Source: Streptomyces sp. NBC_01276
GTDB lineage: Bacteria > Actinomycetota > Actinomycetes > Streptomycetales > Streptomycetaceae
Assembly: GCF_041435355.1 (NCBI RefSeq)
Contig: NZ_CP108442.1
Coordinates: 3,534,001 to 3,598,000 of the forward strand
Direction of reading: 5' to 3'
Length of the DNA: 64,000 nt
Every line of letters begins with the position of its first letter. The stretch's first letter is position 1. Positions 8,953 through 18,420 of the stretch are shown here, piece by piece. Position numbers and translations under genes: made by a program. Under the pieces are notes generated by a model. It saw nothing but the letters and a program-made list of their open reading frames with translations, was not told where the DNA came from and did no database searches.

Positions 8953-9711
8953 TTACTTCTTGCCCTGGTTCTTGACGGCCTCGATGGCGGCGGCCGCGGC
9001 GGCCGGGTCGAGGTAGGTGCCGCCCGGGTTGAGGGGCTTGAAGGAGGCGTCCAGTTCGTAGGCGAGCGGGATGCCGGTGGGGATGTTGAGGCCCGCGATG
9101 TCGGCGTCGGAGATGCCGTCCAGGTGCTTGACCAGCGCGCGCAGGGAGTTGCCGTGCGCGGCGACCAGGACGGTGCGGCCCGCGAGGAGGTCCGGGACGA
9201 TGGCGTCGTACCAGTACGGGAGCATGCGGACGACGACGTCCTTGAGGCACTCCGTCCGCGGGCGCAGCTCCGGCGGGATGCTCGCGTAACGCGGGTCCTC
9301 GGACTGGGAGAACTCCGTGCCGTCCGCGAGGGCCGGCGGCGGGGTGTCGTAGGAGCGGCGCCACAGCATGAACTGCTCCTCGCCGAACTCGGCGAGGGTC
9401 TGGGCCTTGTCCTTGCCCTGGAGGGCGCCGTAGTGGCGCTCGTTCAGGCGCCAGGAGCGGTGGACCGGGATCCAGTGGCGGTCGGCGGCCTCCAGCGCGA
9501 GCTGGGAGGTGCGGATCGCGCGCTTCTGGAGGGACGTGTGGACCACGTCGGGGAGGAGGTCGGCGTCCTTCAGGAGTTCGCCACCGCGGACCGCCTCCTT
9601 CTCGCCCTTCTCGTTGAGGTTGACGTCCACCCAGCCGGTGAACAGGTTCTTCGCGTTCCACTCGCTCTCGCCGTGACGGAGGAGGATCAGCTTGTACGGT
9701 GCGTCGGCCAT
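8953..9711 (-). CDS. gpmA: 2,3-bisphosphoglycerate-dependent phosphoglycerate mutase
   Basis: Glycolytic and gluconeogenic enzyme interconverting 3- and 2-phosphoglycerate in the cytoplasm. 252 residues. The RHG phospho-histidine motif reads [12 protein letters not shown]. The second catalytic His lies in [15 protein letters not shown]. The dPGM-specific [11 protein letters not shown] and W-x-RSYD-x-PPP segments are present. The C-terminal tail is Ala/Lys-rich. It is divergent from an MFS gene. A 12-bp inverted repeat lies 65 bases upstream of its start. Confidence 0.97.
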   Translation of the reverse strand: MADAPYKLILLRHGESEWNAKNLFTGWVDVNLNEKGEKEAVRGGELLKDADLLPDVVHTSLQKRAIRTSQLALEAADRHWIPVHRSWRLNERHYGALQGKDKAQTLAEFGEEQFMLWRRSYDTPPPALADGTEFSQSEDPRYASIPPELRPRTECLKDVVVRMLPYWYDAIVPDLLAGRTVLVAAHGNSLRALVKHLDGISDADIAGLNIPTGIPLAYELDASFKPLNPGGTYLDPAAAAAAIEAVKNQGKK

Positions 9712-9775
9712 GCGTACGAGCCTAATGGACGGGCCGGTGCGCCCGCGCGCGGCACCGGAGGGCCGCGGAGGGGCC

Positions 9776-9802
9776 CTCGATTGACGCGCGGCGTCAATCG
9801 AG
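9776..9802. promoter_or_regulatory. Perfect 12-bp inverted repeat, operator-like
   Basis: CTCGATTGACGC, 3-base spacer GCG, GCGTCAATCGAG. It is 65 bases from the gpmA start and 74 bases from the MFS start, in a divergent promoter region. The size and symmetry fit a dimeric repressor site. No regulator gene is adjacent, so the binding protein is unknown. Confidence 0.6.
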
Positions 9803-9875
9803 TGGCGGCCCCGAGGGGCGTCCTCGTAATGTGCCGAGAGCCGGAGCGGCGCTTACATCACCGGGGGGAATCCTT

Positions 9876-11270
9876 ATGTCCGTTGGCAGGTTGAGACAGG
9901 CCGCGCGGGAGAGCGTGGCGGGTCTGCCGAGTGCCTTCTGGTGGCTGTGGGCGAGCACGCTGGTGAACCGGCTCGGGGCCTTCGTCGCCACTTTCATGAC
10001 CTTGTACCTGACTCTGGACCGGGGCTACTCGGCCTCCTTCGCGGGACTCGTCGTGGCCCTGCACGGGCTGGGCGGGGTGGTCTCCTCGCTGGTGGCCGGG
10101 GTGATGACCGACCGGCTCGGGCGGCGGCCGACGATGCTGGCGGCGAACGTGTCGACGGCGTTCTCGGTGGCCCTGCTGGGATTCATGGAGCATCCGGCGG
10201 CGATCGCGGCGGTGGCCCTGCTGGTCGGGATGACCTCGAACGCCTCGCGCCCGGCGGTGTCCGCGATGATGGCCGACATCGTCCGGCCGGAGGACCGCGT
10301 ACGGGCCTTCGCGCTGAACTACTGGGCCATCAACCTCGGCTTCGCGATCAGTTCGGCGGTGGCGGGGCTGGTGGCGGAGTACAGCTACCTGGCCGGTTTC
10401 CTGGGCGAGGCGGCGCTGACGCTGGTGTGCGCGGTGCTGGTGTTCGCGAAGCTGCCGGAGTCGCGGCCGGTGCGGGACGCGGCCCAGGAGGAGGCGGCCG
10501 GGCCGGAGACCAGGCTGGGGGACGTGCTGCGGGACGGGCGGTTCATGGGCGTCGTCGGGCTGTCGTTCCTGATCTCGCTGATCTTCACGCAGGGTTCGGT
10601 GGGGCTGCCGGTGGCGATGGGCGCGGCGGGCTTCTCGCCCGGTGACTACGGGCTGGTCGTCGCGGTGAACGGGGTGCTGATCGTGGCGCTCCAGATCCCC
10701 GTGACGCGGTTCATCGAGCACCGGGACCCGCAGAAGCTGCTGGTGGTCTCGGCGCTGCTGGCGGGGTACGGGTTCGCGATGACGGCCTTCGCGGGGCCGC
10801 TGTGGGCGTACGCGCTGACGGTGACGGTGTGGACGCTGGCGGAGATCGTGAACTCGCCGACGCAGATGGGACTGGTGGCCCGGCTGTCGCCGGTGCACGG
10901 GCGCGGGCGCTACCAGGGGATGTACACGATGTCGTGGGCGGTGGCCGCGCTGGTGGCGCCGCTGATGGCCGGGTTCGTGATCGACCACCTGGGCGCGGCG
11001 TGGCTGTGGGGGGCCACGGGGGTCCTGGGGACGGTGGCGGCGCTGGGGTACTGGCTGCTGATGCGGAGCCTCCCGGAGGGTGGACCGGGGGCGCCGGTGG
11101 CGCCGGTGGCGGGCAGCAGGGCCGGCTCGGGAGGTTCGGCCGGATCGGATGCCGGATCGGATGCCGGATCGGATGGCTCCGCTGCCGGATCGGGCGGATC
11201 GAGTGGCTCCGCCACCGCGGCCGGGCCGGTCCCTGCCGGGGCGCGGCCGGTGGCCGCCGCCGAGGCGTAA
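9876..11270 (+). CDS. MFS exporter (drug-efflux type)
   Basis: Twelve-helix major facilitator of 464 residues, probably a proton-coupled exporter similar to the MdtH/Bmr group. The ATG at 9876 follows a GGGGGGAA ribosome-binding site. The loop 2-3 MFS signature reads GVMTDRLGRRPTML, and the second-half equivalent is degenerate. The last 55 residues are a cytoplasmic Gly/Ser/Asp-rich tail with repeats of AGSD, encoded by imperfect repeats of GGATCGGATGCC. The substrate is unknown. A palindromic operator-like site precedes the gene. Confidence 0.9.
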   Translation: MSVGRLRQAARESVAGLPSAFWWLWASTLVNRLGAFVATFMTLYLTLDRGYSASFAGLVVALHGLGGVVSSLVAGVMTDRLGRRPTMLAANVSTAFSVALLGFMEHPAAIAAVALLVGMTSNASRPAVSAMMADIVRPEDRVRAFALNYWAINLGFAISSAVAGLVAEYSYLAGFLGEAALTLVCAVLVFAKLPESRPVRDAAQEEAAGPETRLGDVLRDGRFMGVVGLSFLISLIFTQGSVGLPVAMGAAGFSPGDYGLVVAVNGVLIVALQIPVTRFIEHRDPQKLLVVSALLAGYGFAMTAFAGPLWAYALTVTVWTLAEIVNSPTQMGLVARLSPVHGRGRYQGMYTMSWAVAALVAPLMAGFVIDHLGAAWLWGATGVLGTVAALGYWLLMRSLPEGGPGAPVAPVAGSRAGSGGSAGSDAGSDAGSDGSAAGSGGSSGSATAAGPVPAGARPVAAAEA

Positions 11271-11352
11271 CGCCCCGGTGGGGCCGCGCCCGGCGCTGCG
11301 GGGCAAGGGGCGCGGGCCCGTAGGCCGGCCTCGGGCCGAGGCCCCGGCCGCC

Positions 11353-11841
11353 TCAGGCCGAGGGGCGCGTCAGGTGCTTGAAGGCGTCCAGGTTGCGGGT
11401 GGACTCGCCGCGCGAGACGCGCCACTCGTACTCGCGCCGGATCGCGCTCGCGAAGCCGAGCTCCAGGAGGGTGTTGAAGGCGCCGTCCGCCGCCTCCAGG
11501 ACGGTCCCGAGGAGACGGTCCAGGTCCTCCGGGGTGATGACGGACAGCGGGAGCCGGGCCGTGAGGTAGACATCGCCGAGGGGGTCGACGGCGTAGGCCA
11601 TGCCGTACAGCTTGAGGTTGCGCTCCAGCAGCCAGCGGTGGACGCCCGCCTCGTTCTCGTCGGGGTGGCGGATGACGAAGGCGTTCACCGAGAGGGAGTG
11701 CCGGCCGATCCGCAGCGAGCAGGTGGTGCTCAGCTTGCGGGTGCCGGGGAGCTGGACGACGTAGCTGCCGGGCTCGGGGCTCTCCCAGCCCAGCTCGGCG
11801 CCGGCCAGCGTGGACTCGATGATCGCGGCGGTGTCAGCCAT
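11353..11841 (-). CDS. YbjN-domain protein
   Basis: Cytoplasmic protein of 162 residues of the bacterial YbjN/sensory-transduction fold (residues about 5-140), a family structurally like type III secretion chaperones. No catalytic residues are recognisable, and the biochemical role in actinobacteria is unknown. It overlaps the 3' end of mshA by eight bases and is probably co-transcribed with it, an association conserved in Streptomyces. This hints at, but does not prove, a link with mycothiol synthesis. Confidence 0.85.
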   Translation of the reverse strand: MADTAAIIESTLAGAELGWESPEPGSYVVQLPGTRKLSTTCSLRIGRHSLSVNAFVIRHPDENEAGVHRWLLERNLKLYGMAYAVDPLGDVYLTARLPLSVITPEDLDRLLGTVLEAADGAFNTLLELGFASAIRREYEWRVSRGESTRNLDAFKHLTRPSA

Positions 11842-13216
11842 GGTGGGAGCGTACGCGACGGCGGTGGTCGTGCATGGCCGCGGTGTACACGTCCGCCGTT
11901 CCGCTGGCGGCGGTGTCCCAGCCGAAGAACTGCGCGTGCCGGGCGGCCTCGGCGCCCATCCGGTCCGTGAGACCGGGTTCGTCCACGAAGCGGCGCAGTT
12001 CGCGCGCGTAGTCGACGGGGTCGTGGCCGGGTACGAGGATGCCTGTCACCCCGTCGTTGACGGCGACGGGCAGCCCGCCGACCGAGGCCGCGAGGACGGG
12101 CGTGCCGGTGGCCTGGGCCTCGATGGCGACGAGCCCGAAGGACTCGCTGTACGAGGGCATGACCAGGACGGAGGCGGCCCGGAACCAGTCGGCGAGCTGG
12201 TCCTGGCGCACGGGCGGGTGGAAGTGCACGAGGTCGGCGATGCCGAGCGTGGCGGCGAGCTTCTGGAGCTCCTCGGGCTTGGCGAGGCCGCTGCCGCTGG
12301 GGCCGCCGACGACGGGGACGAAGAGGCGGGTGCGCAGCGAGGGGTCGCGGTCGACGAGCTCGGCGATGGCGCGGAGCAGGATGTCGGGGGCCTTGAGGGG
12401 CTGGATGCGGCCGGCGAAGAGCGGAATCACGGCGTCCTGCGGCAGCCCGAGGCGGGCGCGGGCGGCGGCGCGGCCGTCGCCGGTGGTGAAGCGGTCGAGG
12501 TTGACTCCGGGGTGCACGACGGCGACCTTGCCCGGGTCGGCCTCGTAGTGGCGGACGAGCTCGTCCGCCTCCTCGGCGGTGTTGGCGATGAGCCGGTCGG
12601 CGGCGGCCACGATCTGGGTCTCGCCGATGACGCGGGCGGCCGGTTCGGGGGCGTCGCCCGCGGCGAGGGCGGCGTTCTTGACCTTGGCCATGGTGTGCAT
12701 GGCGTGGACGAGCGGGACGCCCCAGCGTTCGGCGGCGAGCCAGCCGACGTGGCCGGAGAGCCAGTAGTGGGAGTGCACGAGGTCGTAGTAGCCGGGGCGG
12801 TGACCGGCCCAGGCCTGCATGACGCCGTGGGTGAAGGCGCACAGCTGGGCCGGGAGCTCCTCCTTGGCGAGGCCCTCGTACGGGCCCGCGTCCACGTGCC
12901 GGACGAGGACGCCGGGGGCGAGCTCGACGACGGGCGGCAGGCCGCCGGTGGTCGCGCGGGTGAAGACCTCGACCTCGATGTTGATCGCGGCGAGGCGCTT
13001 GGCGAGCTCGACGATGTACACGTTCATGCCGCCGGCGTCGCCGGTGCCGGGCTGGTGCAGCGGTGAGGTGTGCACGCTGAGCATGGCCACGCGGCGCGGC
13101 TTGCGGTGGTGGCCGACGGCCGGGAGGCGCAGGCGGGGCGGGTCGTGGCGGGTGCCGCGTGCGGCGGCGATGCGGCCGCTGATGCTGCCGCCGAGACGGG
13201 ACACGTACTGGCTCAA
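11834..13216 (-). CDS. mshA: D-inositol-3-phosphate glycosyltransferase MshA
   Basis: GT4-family enzyme making the first committed step of mycothiol synthesis, transfer of GlcNAc from UDP-GlcNAc to 1L-myo-inositol-1-phosphate. Hallmarks are the N-terminal [17 protein letters not shown], the middle [12 protein letters not shown], and the GT4 E-x7-E motif in [18 protein letters not shown] chose the TTG at 13216 ([10 protein letters not shown]) with AGAGG ten bases upstream, giving 460 residues. The family start is variable, and an internal GTG at VSRLGG is possible. mshD, the last pathway enzyme, is at 46.8 kb. Confidence 0.94.
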   Translation of the reverse strand: MSQYVSRLGGSISGRIAAARGTRHDPPRLRLPAVGHHRKPRRVAMLSVHTSPLHQPGTGDAGGMNVYIVELAKRLAAINIEVEVFTRATTGGLPPVVELAPGVLVRHVDAGPYEGLAKEELPAQLCAFTHGVMQAWAGHRPGYYDLVHSHYWLSGHVGWLAAERWGVPLVHAMHTMAKVKNAALAAGDAPEPAARVIGETQIVAAADRLIANTAEEADELVRHYEADPGKVAVVHPGVNLDRFTTGDGRAAARARLGLPQDAVIPLFAGRIQPLKAPDILLRAIAELVDRDPSLRTRLFVPVVGGPSGSGLAKPEELQKLAATLGIADLVHFHPPVRQDQLADWFRAASVLVMPSYSESFGLVAIEAQATGTPVLAASVGGLPVAVNDGVTGILVPGHDPVDYARELRRFVDEPGLTDRMGAEAARHAQFFGWDTAASGTADVYTAAMHDHRRRVRSHHG

Positions 13217-13414
13217 GGGAGCAGTTCCTCTCGCTCGGATCGCTCGGACGACGGGCGGGCAGCGCATGCGGGGCGGCATGGCTGCGGGAGCGCGGTCGGC
13301 GCCCTGCAAGGAGTGCAACCCGGATGGCGGTCCCCCGCATTCCGGGAGGCCCGGACTTCCTGCTCGGTTTGCCGGTTTTTTATCTTGCCGGGCCGCTCGG
13401 CATACGCTCGGCGC

Positions 13415-14227
13415 ATGGTCTCCCGCAGCACTCCGCCGCCCCCGAAGCGCCCTGTCGGCACCGTGACGCGCGGGACCACGAACCCGAACCGGCTGCGGCG
13501 CATGGACCGCTGGATCGCGGCCTCGCACGGGGCGGCGCTGCGCCGCGCCGACGCTCCGGTGGCGGTCGACCTCGGGTACGGGGCCGCGCCCTGGACGGCG
13601 GTGGAGCTGCTGGCGCGGCTGCGGGAGGCGGCGCCGCGGGTGCGGGTGGTCGGCATCGAGATCGAGCCGGCCCGGGTGACGGGGGCGAAGCCGTACGAGC
13701 GGGAGGGGCTGAGCTTCCGGCACGGCGGCTTCGAGGTGCCGCTGGAGGGCGGGGAGCGCCCGGCCCTGATCCGCGCGGCGAACGTATTGCGCCAGTACGA
13801 CGAGGAGCAGGTCGCGGAGGTCTGGCAGCGGCTCTGCGCACGGCTGGCCCCGGGCGGGCTGCTGGTGGAGGGGACCTGCGACGAGATCGGGCGGCGGCAC
13901 GTGTGGGTCGCGCTGGGGCCCGAGGGGCCGCGCACGGTGACGTTCGCGACCCGGCTGGGTTCCCTGGAGCGCCCCTCGGACCTGGCGGAGCGGCTGCCGA
14001 AGGCGCTGATCCACCGGAACGTGCCGGGTGAGCCGGTGCACGCCTTCCTGCGGGACTTCGACCGGGCGTGGGCGGCGGCGGCCCCGTACGCCTCGTACGG
14101 GGCGCGGCAGCGGTGGATCCGTACGGCGCGGGCGCTGGCGGCGGACTGGCCGCTGGCGGACGGTCCGGGGCGGTGGCGGCAGGGGGAACTGACCGTGCGC
14201 TGGGAGGCGTTGCGCCCGGCGGGGTGA
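13415..14227 (+). CDS. Class I SAM-dependent methyltransferase
   Basis: 270-residue Rossmann-fold methyltransferase. The AdoMet-binding motif I is [20 protein letters not shown], and motif II has the acidic end IEIEPARV. It has an N-terminal Arg-rich stretch [12 protein letters not shown]. The substrate is unknown. The ATG at 13415 is preferred to an upstream in-frame start that would run into the mshA promoter region. It is divergent from mshA across about 200 bases. Confidence 0.85.
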   Translation: MVSRSTPPPPKRPVGTVTRGTTNPNRLRRMDRWIAASHGAALRRADAPVAVDLGYGAAPWTAVELLARLREAAPRVRVVGIEIEPARVTGAKPYEREGLSFRHGGFEVPLEGGERPALIRAANVLRQYDEEQVAEVWQRLCARLAPGGLLVEGTCDEIGRRHVWVALGPEGPRTVTFATRLGSLERPSDLAERLPKALIHRNVPGEPVHAFLRDFDRAWAAAAPYASYGARQRWIRTARALAADWPLADGPGRWRQGELTVRWEALRPAG

Positions 14228-14438
14228 ATGTCGGCGCGCGGGGAACGGGTGGCGGAAGCCGTCCGTTGAGTCGTCCGGGGTGGGCGAGACGTGGGCGGTC
14301 ATGATCGGAACGGCATCCGGAGGGTGTTGGAATTCACCGAGTCGTGGCACCATCCCGGTGACAGTGCCAAGTTACTGATGAATAGTCAGATCTGATGTCG
14401 GGTGATGTCCGGTCTGGCGCGGGGCGGCTGGGGGAGTC

Positions 14439-15536
14439 ATGGGGACCGCGAAGCGAGCTTCGTCGCGCGTGCAGGGAGTGTCCGCTCTCGCACTGCTGTG
14501 CGCGATGGCGATACTGACGGCCCCGGGGCTGGCGGTCGGCAGCGCGTACGCCGCGCCGGCGGCTCCCGCGGCGCCGGCGGCGCCGGCTCCCGAGCCGGAG
14601 GGCAAGTCCCTGGACCAGGTCCGCAAGGAGATCGAGGACCTCTACCGGCAGGCCGGGACCGCCACGGACGCGTACAACCTCGCGGTGGGCGAGACGAAGG
14701 CGCAGTCCGAGCGGATCGTCGAGATCGCCAAGCTGGTGGTGGCGGGCCAGGACCGGATCACCGGCCTCAAGGACCGCGCGGGCGCCGCCGCCCGCGCCCA
14801 GTACCGCTCGGGCGGGCTGCCGCCGGGCGCGGCGCTGGCGCTGAGCGACAGCCCGTCGGCGTACCTGGACGGCGCGGGCCGGCTGCGGCAGGGCGAGAAG
14901 GCCACGACGGACCTGCTGTCCGAACTGAACCGGACCCAGACCGACTTGGAGCGGTACGCCAAGGACGCGGGCGCGCTCTGGCAGAAGATGGAGGAGAACC
15001 GGGTCAAGCAGGAAGCCGCCAAGAAGGAGATCGAGGACAAGATCAAGGCGGCGGAGGCCCTGGAGAGCCGGCTGGCGGCCGAGGAGAAGGCCCGGCTGAT
15101 CCAGCTGGAGCAGGAGGCTCAGTACAAGGCGCAGACGGCGTGGCTGTCGTCGGGCGCGATGAAGGACGTCAAGGGCGCGGCGACGGACGCCGGGAAGCGG
15201 GCGGTGCAGTTCGCCACGGCGCAGATGGGCAAGCCGTACGAGTGGGGCGCGGCCGGACCGGGCTCGTTCGACTGCTCCGGGCTGACCTCGCAGGCCTGGC
15301 TGGCGGCCGGGCGGCCCATCCCGCGGACCTCGCAGGAGCAGTTGCGGCTGTTGCCGAAGGTGGCGCTGAAGGACATGCGGCCCGGCGATCTGATCATCTA
15401 CTTCGACGACGCGAGCCACGTCGGCATGTACGTCGGTGACGGCGCGATGGTCCACGCCCCGCGCCCCGGGCGCACCATCACGATGGCGGGCGCGGGCTCG
15501 ATGCCGATCAAGGCCGTGGTCCGCCCCGACGCGTAA
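14439..15536 (+). CDS. Secreted NlpC/P60 peptidoglycan endopeptidase with coiled coil
   Basis: 365-residue exported cell-wall hydrolase. A signal peptide (1-39, cleavage near AYA-AP) is followed by a long coiled coil (about 55-230) rich in Glu, Lys and Arg. The C-terminal NlpC/P60 domain (about 250-365) has catalytic Cys279 in SFDCSGL, His327 in DASHVGM and polar His339 in MVHAP. The architecture resembles mycobacterial RipA/RipB-type enzymes that cleave D-Glu-mDAP bonds. I looked for a c-di-AMP (ydaO) riboswitch in the 210-base leader and did not recognise one. Confidence 0.93.
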   Translation: MGTAKRASSRVQGVSALALLCAMAILTAPGLAVGSAYAAPAAPAAPAAPAPEPEGKSLDQVRKEIEDLYRQAGTATDAYNLAVGETKAQSERIVEIAKLVVAGQDRITGLKDRAGAAARAQYRSGGLPPGAALALSDSPSAYLDGAGRLRQGEKATTDLLSELNRTQTDLERYAKDAGALWQKMEENRVKQEAAKKEIEDKIKAAEALESRLAAEEKARLIQLEQEAQYKAQTAWLSSGAMKDVKGAATDAGKRAVQFATAQMGKPYEWGAAGPGSFDCSGLTSQAWLAAGRPIPRTSQEQLRLLPKVALKDMRPGDLIIYFDDASHVGMYVGDGAMVHAPRPGRTITMAGAGSMPIKAVVRPDA

Positions 15537-15953
15537 GCCCTGGCCGGGCGGTCCCGGATCCGGGGGCACACCCCCGGACCGGTCCGCGCCCCCGCGAGGC
15601 CCCGGGCCGGTGTCACGCCCCCGGGCCGGTGTCACGCCCCCGGGCCGGTCCGCGACCCCGGGGCGGGGCCGGCGGCCCCGGGCTCCGGCCCCGCCTGCGC
15701 TGCGGTCCGGTCCCGGACGGGCCCCGTCCCAGGGGTAGGCCCTGCCGGGGTGGCGGGGTGGCGGGGTGCCGGTGGCCGTAGGGGCCGGTTCCGGGATCGG
15801 TGGTGGGGGTCCCGGCGGGCGGACGGGGGTGGTGACGTTGGTCATCCCGGGAACCCGGCATCCCCCGCGATAAGGGCATATGACGGAGGCCCTCCCCCAC
15901 CCCCGCCCCGATCGCCATTCCGCTCGCCGCCACCCGCCCGCTAGGGTCTGCGC
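15537..15953. repeat. Gene-free, repeat-containing GC-rich interval
   Basis: 417 bases without a gene. At about 15599-15652 the unit GCCCCCGGGCCGGTGTCAC is repeated nearly exactly, followed by a partial third copy (CCCCGGGCCGGTCCGC). These units can form alternative hairpins and may terminate the NlpC/P60 gene. A TAGGGT hexamer at 15942-15947 sits seven bases before the next ATG and could be the -10 of a leaderless transcript. Confidence 0.45.
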
Positions 15954-17303
15954 ATGAGCGCACCCTCGGGGGGAGGGAAGGAACCGGAAACGATGGCCGT
16001 ACCCGTACCGCGGCAAAGGGAGATCCCGGTCGCGGAGAGCGGTGCGGCGGCCGCGCCGCCGGTCACCGCCACCGCACCCCCGGCGTCACTCACCCTGCTG
16101 GTGATAGAAGACGACCCGGCGGGCGGACTCACCGTCCCCGAGATCCTCGACGCCGACGGCCACCGCATCCGGCTGCGCAGCGCCCGCAACCTCACCGAGG
16201 CCGCGCGGCTGCTGACGCCCGACGTGCACTGCGTCCTGCTGGACCTGGGCCTCGCCCCGTCCGGCACGGGTTCCGGCACGGGTTCCGCCGCCGGTTCCGC
16301 TACGGGCTCCGCCGCCGACGCCGAGGACGACGGCCTCAGCGTCGTGCGCCAGGTCCTGCGCCTCGCCCCGCGGCACGCGGTCCTCGTCCTGACGGCCGAG
16401 GCGGACGCCGACCGCGCCGCCGAGGCGGTCCGCGTCGGTGCCCAGGACTTCCTCTTCCGCGACGAGCTCGACGGCCGGCTCCTGAGCCGGGCCATCCGCT
16501 ACGCCGTGGAGAGAAAGCGGGCGGACATCGCCCAGTACAAGCTCGCAGAATCGAAACTGCGCGCCCAGGAGAACGCCCGTCTCGAACGCGGCCTGCTCCC
16601 CACTCCCCTGCTGGAGGGCTCCGACCTCCGCTTCGCCGCCCGCTACCGGCCCGGCCGCAGCCGGGCCCTGCTGGGCGGGGACTTCTACGACGCCGTCCGC
16701 ACCCCCGACGGCACCGTCCACGCGATGATCGGCGACGTCTGCGGCCACGGCCCCGACGAGGCCGCCCTCGGCGTCGAGCTGCGCATCGCCTGGCGCGCGC
16801 TGACCCTGGCCGGGCTGTGCGGCGACGACCTGCTGGCCACCCTCCAGGAGGTCCTGGAGGTGGAGCGGCCCTGCGAGGAGATCTTCGCGACGCTGTGCAC
16901 CGTGGACATCTCCCCCGACGGCCGCCGAGCGGGTCTGTGCCTGGCCGGCCATCCGGCCCCGCTCATATCGAGGCCGGGCCGCCGCGCGGAGCTCCTCCCG
17001 TACGAGAACAGCGGCCCGGCGCTGGGACTGCTGCCCCGGGCCCGCTGGCCCCGCCGCCAGGTCGACCTGGGCGGCACCTGGAGCCTGATGCTCTACACCG
17101 ACGGCCTCATCGAGGGCCGTATCGGGGAGGGCCGCGAACGGCTGGGCCAGGACGGGATGGTCGAGATGATCAACCGCCACCTGGAGCGCGGCCTGAGCGG
17201 CGAGGGCCTCCTGGAGGCCTCCGTCACCGAGGCCCGCCGCCTCAACGGCGGGGAGCTCACCGACGACGTGGCGGTGGTCCTGCTCTCCCGCGCGGCGGGC
17301 TGA
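15954..17303 (+). CDS. Receiver-domain PP2C (RsbU/SpoIIE-type) phosphatase
   Basis: 449-residue cytoplasmic response regulator with phosphatase output. The receiver domain (about 45-180) has acidic residues in VIEDDP and an Asp in VLLDLGLAP. It is interrupted right after this by a 20-residue Gly/Ser/Thr/Ala insertion. The PPM/SpoIIE phosphatase domain (about 215-445) has the metal motifs LLGGDFYD, IGDVCGHGP, LMLYTDGLIEGR and ELTDDVAVV. Such proteins typically dephosphorylate anti-anti-sigma factors. No such partner is adjacent, so the target is unknown. Confidence 0.9.
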   Translation: MSAPSGGGKEPETMAVPVPRQREIPVAESGAAAAPPVTATAPPASLTLLVIEDDPAGGLTVPEILDADGHRIRLRSARNLTEAARLLTPDVHCVLLDLGLAPSGTGSGTGSAAGSATGSAADAEDDGLSVVRQVLRLAPRHAVLVLTAEADADRAAEAVRVGAQDFLFRDELDGRLLSRAIRYAVERKRADIAQYKLAESKLRAQENARLERGLLPTPLLEGSDLRFAARYRPGRSRALLGGDFYDAVRTPDGTVHAMIGDVCGHGPDEAALGVELRIAWRALTLAGLCGDDLLATLQEVLEVERPCEEIFATLCTVDISPDGRRAGLCLAGHPAPLISRPGRRAELLPYENSGPALGLLPRARWPRRQVDLGGTWSLMLYTDGLIEGRIGEGRERLGQDGMVEMINRHLERGLSGEGLLEASVTEARRLNGGELTDDVAVVLLSRAAG

Positions 17304-17331
17304 TCCGCCCGGTCGTCAGGGAGCGGACGGA

Positions 17332-17670
17332 TCAGCGGCCGCCGTTGTACGGGCCGTACGGTCCGTCGCTGCTGCTGCCGCCCCGGCGACGGCCGCCACC
17401 GGACACCTGCTTGAGGGCGGGGCGCACGTCGACCATGAACACGATGCTCGCCACCAGGCCCGCGATCTGCAGGAACAGCATCCCGAGGAAGAAGTCCACC
17501 AGGAGCGTGACGCCCAGGATGACGCACCAGAACGTCTTGGTCTGCTTCTCGGCGGCCCGGTAGGCGTCCTCGCGCGCCATCACCGCGAAGACGAAGGCCA
17601 CCACGGCGATCGCCAGCATGGCGTAGCCGAGCAACGGCAGCACCCCGTTGTTGAACCCCTGCATCAGCAT
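17332..17670 (-). CDS. DUF2516-family small membrane protein
   Basis: 112 residues with two or three hydrophobic helices (about 10-32, 48-72 and 70-85) and a Gly/Arg/Ser-rich tail ending DGPYGPYNGGR. It is recognised as DUF2516 by the helix ARED-x-YRAAEKQTK-x-FW pattern. It is the last gene of an XRE regulator, HBHA-like, DUF2516 series, the same order as Rv0474-hbhA-Rv0476 in Mycobacterium tuberculosis as I recall it. The function is unknown. A second ATG two codons in may be the real start. Confidence 0.85.
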   Translation of the reverse strand: MLMQGFNNGVLPLLGYAMLAIAVVAFVFAVMAREDAYRAAEKQTKTFWCVILGVTLLVDFFLGMLFLQIAGLVASIVFMVDVRPALKQVSGGGRRRGGSSSDGPYGPYNGGR

Positions 17671-17785
17671 CGTCCGGACCGCCTTCTCACCTCGGGCACA
17701 CCTGACTCCACGCTACCGCCGGAGTCCCTTTCCCAAACGACAACGAACCGGGCACCGCTCGGGTGCCCGGTCCGCGGTGCGTCGA

Positions 17786-18397
17786 TCAGCTTTCGTCGCC
17801 GGACGTGGCGGCGGCCTTCTTGGCCGTGCCGGACGTGCCGCGGCGCGCGGTGGTCTTCCTCGCGGCGGGCTTCTCCTCGGCCCCGGTGGACGCCTCGGCG
17901 GACGCCCCGGTGGACGCCCCGGCGGCCGGCTCGCCCTCCGTCGCGGCCTGCGGCTCGGACGCCTCGGGCTCCACGGCCGCGGCGATGTCCACGATCTCCT
18001 CGGCGACCTCGCCGCGCCAGGACCGTACGGCCTGCTCACCGTGCTCGGCGACCTTGTCATAGGTCTCCTTGGCCCGTACGGCGTACTCGGCGGCCACGCC
18101 GACGCCGCGCAGCGCCAGGTCCTGGGCGGTCTCGCCCAGCTTCTTCGGGTCGATCGCGCCGAGGACCTCGGTGAACTTCGCGGTGACCGCCTCCTGGGCG
18201 ACCTTGGCCTTCTCCTGCACGGCCTTGGTGTCCGCGTTCTTCACGGCCTCGATGCGCGCGGGGGCCTCGGCGCGCAGCTGCTCGATGAGGCCGGGCACCT
18301 TCTTCGCCTGCTGGACGGCGAGGTCGGCGGTACCGGCGGCGAAGTAGAGGGGGGTGGGGTCGGTGAGGGTCTTCTTCAGGTCATCGGCGATGGCCAT
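17786..18397 (-). CDS. HBHA-like alpha-helical protein with Ala/Lys-rich tail
   Basis: 203 residues from the ATG at 18397, which has a GGAGGACCAGC ribosome-binding site. Residues 5-130 are predicted as a long helical, apolipoprotein-like region with Ala, Lys and Glu in heptads. The C-terminal 60 residues are Ala/Thr/Glu/Lys-rich and end in basic KKAAATSGDES-type sequence. The overall plan matches mycobacterial heparin-binding hemagglutinin, and the two neighbours match as well. HBHA in mycobacteria is surface-associated and lipid-droplet linked. The role in Streptomyces is not established. Confidence 0.8.
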   Translation of the reverse strand: MAIADDLKKTLTDPTPLYFAAGTADLAVQQAKKVPGLIEQLRAEAPARIEAVKNADTKAVQEKAKVAQEAVTAKFTEVLGAIDPKKLGETAQDLALRGVGVAAEYAVRAKETYDKVAEHGEQAVRSWRGEVAEEIVDIAAAVEPEASEPQAATEGEPAAGASTGASAEASTGAEEKPAARKTTARRGTSGTAKKAAATSGDES

Positions 18398-18420
18398 GTG
18401 CTGGTCCTCCCGGATCACAG

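Noticed and set aside
13070-13414. N-terminal extension of the methyltransferase
   Set aside because: It would run through the mshA start and promoter. The ATG at 13415 gives the complete domain.
14227-14438. c-di-AMP (ydaO) riboswitch before the NlpC/P60 gene
   Set aside because: Such switches occur before Streptomyces wall hydrolases, but I found none of the conserved ydaO core segments here. An alignment with Rfam RF00379 would be decisive.
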